Shown here piece after piece: positions 60,660 to 64,000 of a stretch of DNA of 64,000 bases. Numbering within the stretch: position 1 is the stretch's first letter; every line of letters starts with the position of its first letter. Both the position numbers and the translations under genes were made by a program. Location: contig OZ022576.1 in assembly GCA_963669155.1 (NCBI GenBank), positions 16,555,035 to 16,619,034 on the forward strand, read 5' to 3'. The notes beneath the pieces are model-generated. The model was not told the origin of the DNA. It saw nothing but the letters and a program-made list of their open reading frames with translations, and did not search any database. The stretch comes from Arbacia lixula (lineage: Eukaryota; Echinodermata; Echinoidea; Arbacioida; Arbaciidae).

Positions 60660-63600
60660 GTATCCATACTGTTATGAAGCCACTCAACTATGCATGCACA
60701 GAGACATGGTCATAAATTTGATTACGCTGAATTTGATTAACCCCAAATCCAAGAGGATATCACTGGAGTATTCAAAAGCAAGGTAAAAAATATCAATAAA
60801 TTAGCTCACCCATCCAGGGGAGAACATTGCTACACATAACATATGCAATTTTGTCATCAAATATTGGCACAATTGATCCTATTACATTGTCAATGCATAC
60901 TGCAGTCATTACATCTATTTTGTAAACAAAATAACAGGACAAGTAAGAGTATCATATTGCCATTGCATACATTAACCAAAGTTTAAAATGAAATATTAGC
61001 TCAGGTTTATTACGCTGACGCTGCTTCCGTGGCGAAATACCAGGAGTTAACAGTTTTGTTCTGGTACCTTTTATAGCAATGGTTAAAGTGTAAAGAAAAG
61101 CACATGTCATTTTATTGCACGTCTTGCTGTTGCTGTTCTGCATTTCCACAGTACAAGATATGATGGTAACGTGAAGTCCATGGATGAACTCTTTATACGG
61201 TAGGCCACACCCGTCTGCAGTGAAGTCATTCTGAGGGTGCAGTATTCATCTAGCATGAAGACAATGTGTTGCATGTCAGTAGCTATAACTTTTTACATGA
61301 ATTGATATTTTTTAATGATATCTTATTTACTCAATAAATAAGGGCTCACTCACAATAATCATGAAGTGACCACTTGAGAGACAGTAATTCTTTATTTCAA
61401 TGGTGGTCACTCTTGCTCATTATTGATTTTCTTCTACTACCAATGCACATGTACGAGTATACACTAGTGATAAACTTGTGTGCATCAGTGCATCTGTATG
61501 CCACATCGCCGATCGTGCAAATGTGCGAACGAACCGCGTAAAGAGTTAAAGGGGCAGTCCACACCCACAGCAAGTCCCTTAAAGTAAATGGCGCAACAAA
61601 ATCAAAGATTGTAATCAGTACAATTCTGAGTAGACTCCAAACAAATAATAACTAAATTCTGGCTGCTTGAAGCAAAATGATTGCTATGTGTTATGGGCAG
61701 AGTATGATGTTACACACAAAGAAATATAATATTCATGTACCAATACCTTGGATATCCTAGCATTCATCTCCATAGTCAATATACCATTCATCCATTATTT
61801 CATGCACGATATTCATGCCAAACAGTAAAAAGTCTTTCTTACTGAATAATACAATCAATGATCCCACAGTGATATATTTGAAACATCATCCCCCAAATCA
61901 TATCAGTTCATAATGGAGGCAAGCGGCAGTCTATACAGTTTCCCTCACCACTAGGACCTCCAGGAATCTGTTTGCCAAGATGAACCAGCATCAGTGGTCA
62001 AACATATCTTTATCAAATTGTAAAGGACACTCTTTTTTTAAGTACCAATATTTGAATATTCCATTGGGGTTCTACACATTCTTCTGCTCCTGGTAATGAA
62101 ACGGTTAATCCTTGAGTTGTTTTTCTCCTTCGCATCCTTGACACTGTTAAAATACTCCTGAGAGATTGTGAGTTTGATGACATTATCATTTATATTTTTA
62201 GGTTTATAATTTCTATTTCTAAAGGTAAAAGTATATTCATTTCCCTTGTTCATGACATGGTTAAAACACCCACGAGAGCCTGCAGCCTTACTGAAAAAAA
62301 AGATGATTATAATTTTATTTTACCATTTTTTATTTTTAGTGCTTATCAAAGTGGATCTCATTTCCATTTGATGTCTCCCCACTGTTGATATACCATTGAT
62401 ATCCTGCATACTTCATGATATAATGATTTTTATTTCTATATGATATGCACGACTAATGGGTTTTCATTTCATCGCAGTGGTTGGGTCAGGGATGAATATT
62501 GCGTCAATAATTAAACTTCTGTGTGAGAAATGCTTTTTCGTCCTCTCGGCTGTGTATTGAAGATGATTTGTTATCATTACATCATGATATGAAGTAACAC
62601 GTCTATTTCATGTATTAGAATGTTTTTCTAAAAAAGTGTCCTAACTGAATGACAATCCATAATCTAAAGGAGAAGAAAGAGAAAAAAAACAAGGACAAGA
62701 CTGGAGCACATTGCTTTTACTGACTGTTGACTCATATATTATCTCATGGACCATAAATTGAACACAAAGGTAAAAATCAACTGACGGTTAATTCCCATTA
62801 ACTAGTAACTGCCCTATAATGTGTGAATACTTTTTCATGTTTTTCATATAGTCCAATATCCAGACAGTTTAATCATTTATAAATCTACTCATAATGCGGA
62901 GGGATGTTTATACTTAACTGCAGATTGATATTATGCTGCTTTCACAAATGGCATCCCACTTAGATCAACTACACAATATGAAGGCATAGATTCATGAAAA
63001 TATAACCCTTTAAGATGGATGACAAGATGGCCAACAATCAGGGAAGCAAGGAAGGATGGGACATATGTCGTATCCATTATTGTGCCCGCCCGGCTAAAAC
63101 CCAGCCATGCTGAAACAGCTTTGCTCAGCATATCAATCATAAATGGCCTACACGATTCTCTACGCGGTAGCTCTTTTAAAGCTAATCAAAGCAGGCAAGG
63201 CAGAAAACTGGAGTATATATGACCCCATTTCATACCATATCAAACACCGACATCATGTGTGTGCTTTGGGGGGTAAAATATCAACCATACTTGAGCGTCC
63301 ATAAAAAATCTGCTTGACTTGCTGTTTGATAGATAATAACGTGGATATGAAGATGATGATGATGAAGAGGATGATATTGCATGAAATAATGCAGATAAAG
63401 GCTAGCTTGTGTTTTTTCTTTACCCTACACAAACAACTTACAGGGACAAACTGTAGACAGGTCATATCAAATATATCACCACCAGCAACACCATCATTAT
63501 CCATGCCAATATCATCATCATCATAATCATCATCCTCCTCATCATAATCATCTTCATCATATTAATTGTATCATCCATGAAACAATTGATACAAATCAAA

Positions 63601-63714
63601 TGCATACTTGCAGAAGAGCCAATGGACTTGATGCATGCCTCCAAATATAAAACAGTTATTCAAGCTGTGAAAAGTGATGCAAAACCCTGAGCAGTAAAAG
63701 AGAAATATTTCCCA
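60660..63714. other. Non-coding region to the end repeat
   Basis: AT-rich unique DNA. A short imperfect hairpin is at 61346-61427, and (GAT)n at 63346-63378 and (ATC)n at 63505-63562 are inverted relative to each other. No exon is supported. Confidence 0.5.
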
Positions 63715-63715
63715 T

Positions 63716-64000
63716 TGTATCGTGTGCTGAAAGGTAATTTAAGCTGGGAATGAAAGAGATTTAAAAATTTTCCCTAGCATCCTATGTGAAAGGGTTCTTT
63801 AAGCTGGGATGAAATAAGATGTTAACTTTCTCCTTGCATCCTATGTGAAAGGGTTCCTTAAGCTGGGATCAAATAAGATGTTAACTTTCTCCTAGCATCC
63901 TATATGAAAGGGTAATTTAAGCTGTGAATGAAAGAGATGTAAAGCTTTCCACTCGCATCCTATGTGAAAGGGTTATTTGAGCTGGGGTCAAATGAGATGT
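63716..64000. repeat. About 60-bp minisatellite, running off the window
   Basis: Units beginning CCTATGTGAAAGGGTT occur at 63780, 63839, 63899 and 63959 (spacing 59-60), with a more diverged first unit at about 63716 (TGTGCTGAAAGGTAATTTAA). Each contains TTTAAGCTGGGAT and AGATGTTAACTTTCTCC-like blocks. The array is cut by the window end, so copy number is unknown. Confidence 0.92.

Noticed and set aside
63716-64000. CRISPR-like regular array
   Set aside because: Whole units, not short repeats with unique spacers, are repeated; the genome is animal.

Overview
This window is animal nuclear DNA. It has spliced genes with GT-AG introns, long AT-rich introns and intergenic DNA, many microsatellites, tRNA-derived SINEs, MITE-like foldbacks and one long LINE. 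The gene families present and the style of repeats suggest a marine invertebrate deuterostome, perhaps an echinoderm. That placement is inference and was not tested. I see no prokaryotic, organellar or viral features and no CRISPR array.

Three host genes can be supported. (1) The 3' half of a RUSC-family gene (RUN and SH3 domain protein) lies on the + strand. It has five phase-consistent exons (726-831, 2940-2986, 11424-12213, 12938-13114, 13817-13988), with the end of the RUN region, a disordered linker and a C-terminal SH3 domain. Its 5' exons lie before base 1, and an AT-rich 3' UTR may follow to about 18.5 kb. (2) An intact KLHL24/KLHL6/KLHL35-type BTB-BACK-Kelch gene lies on the + strand, with its whole coding region in one exon (25758-27722) behind a splice acceptor at 25731. 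A CpG-rich candidate non-coding first exon ends at 24565. (3) NAXE (NAD(P)HX epimerase) lies on the - strand, with three clean exons (41189-40973, 35521-35263, 34351-34149). Its first exon was not found and is probably above 41.2 kb or beyond the window. KLHL and NAXE converge across about 6.4 kb that holds a CpG-rich patch with a perfect NRF-1-type palindrome, a minisatellite and a foldback MITE.

Between RUSC and KLHL sits an L1/Tx1-type LINE (about 19.4-23.87 kb, perhaps from 18.56 kb). Its endonuclease and reverse transcriptase are intact but lie in two overlapping frames, with an A7 run in the overlap that could explain the shift by one extra base. The 3' tail is a two-copy tandem repeat of about 199 bp ending in poly(A).

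The most unusual structure is in NAXE. Directly upstream of two different internal exons there are tandem arrays of decaying partial exon copies. Each copy repeats the splice acceptor and the first part of the exon. Beside exon 41189-40973 there are three extra copies with 169-172 bp spacing; beside exon 35521-35263 there are about three with 120-148 bp spacing. Similar tandem duplications recur across 33-64 kb. From 41.7 kb to the end I find no convincing exon; it is best read as a very long NAXE intron or intergenic DNA. It contains a 3-copy repeat (44.8-45.5 kb), a long palindrome (60.44-60.66 kb) and a roughly 60-bp minisatellite running off the end.
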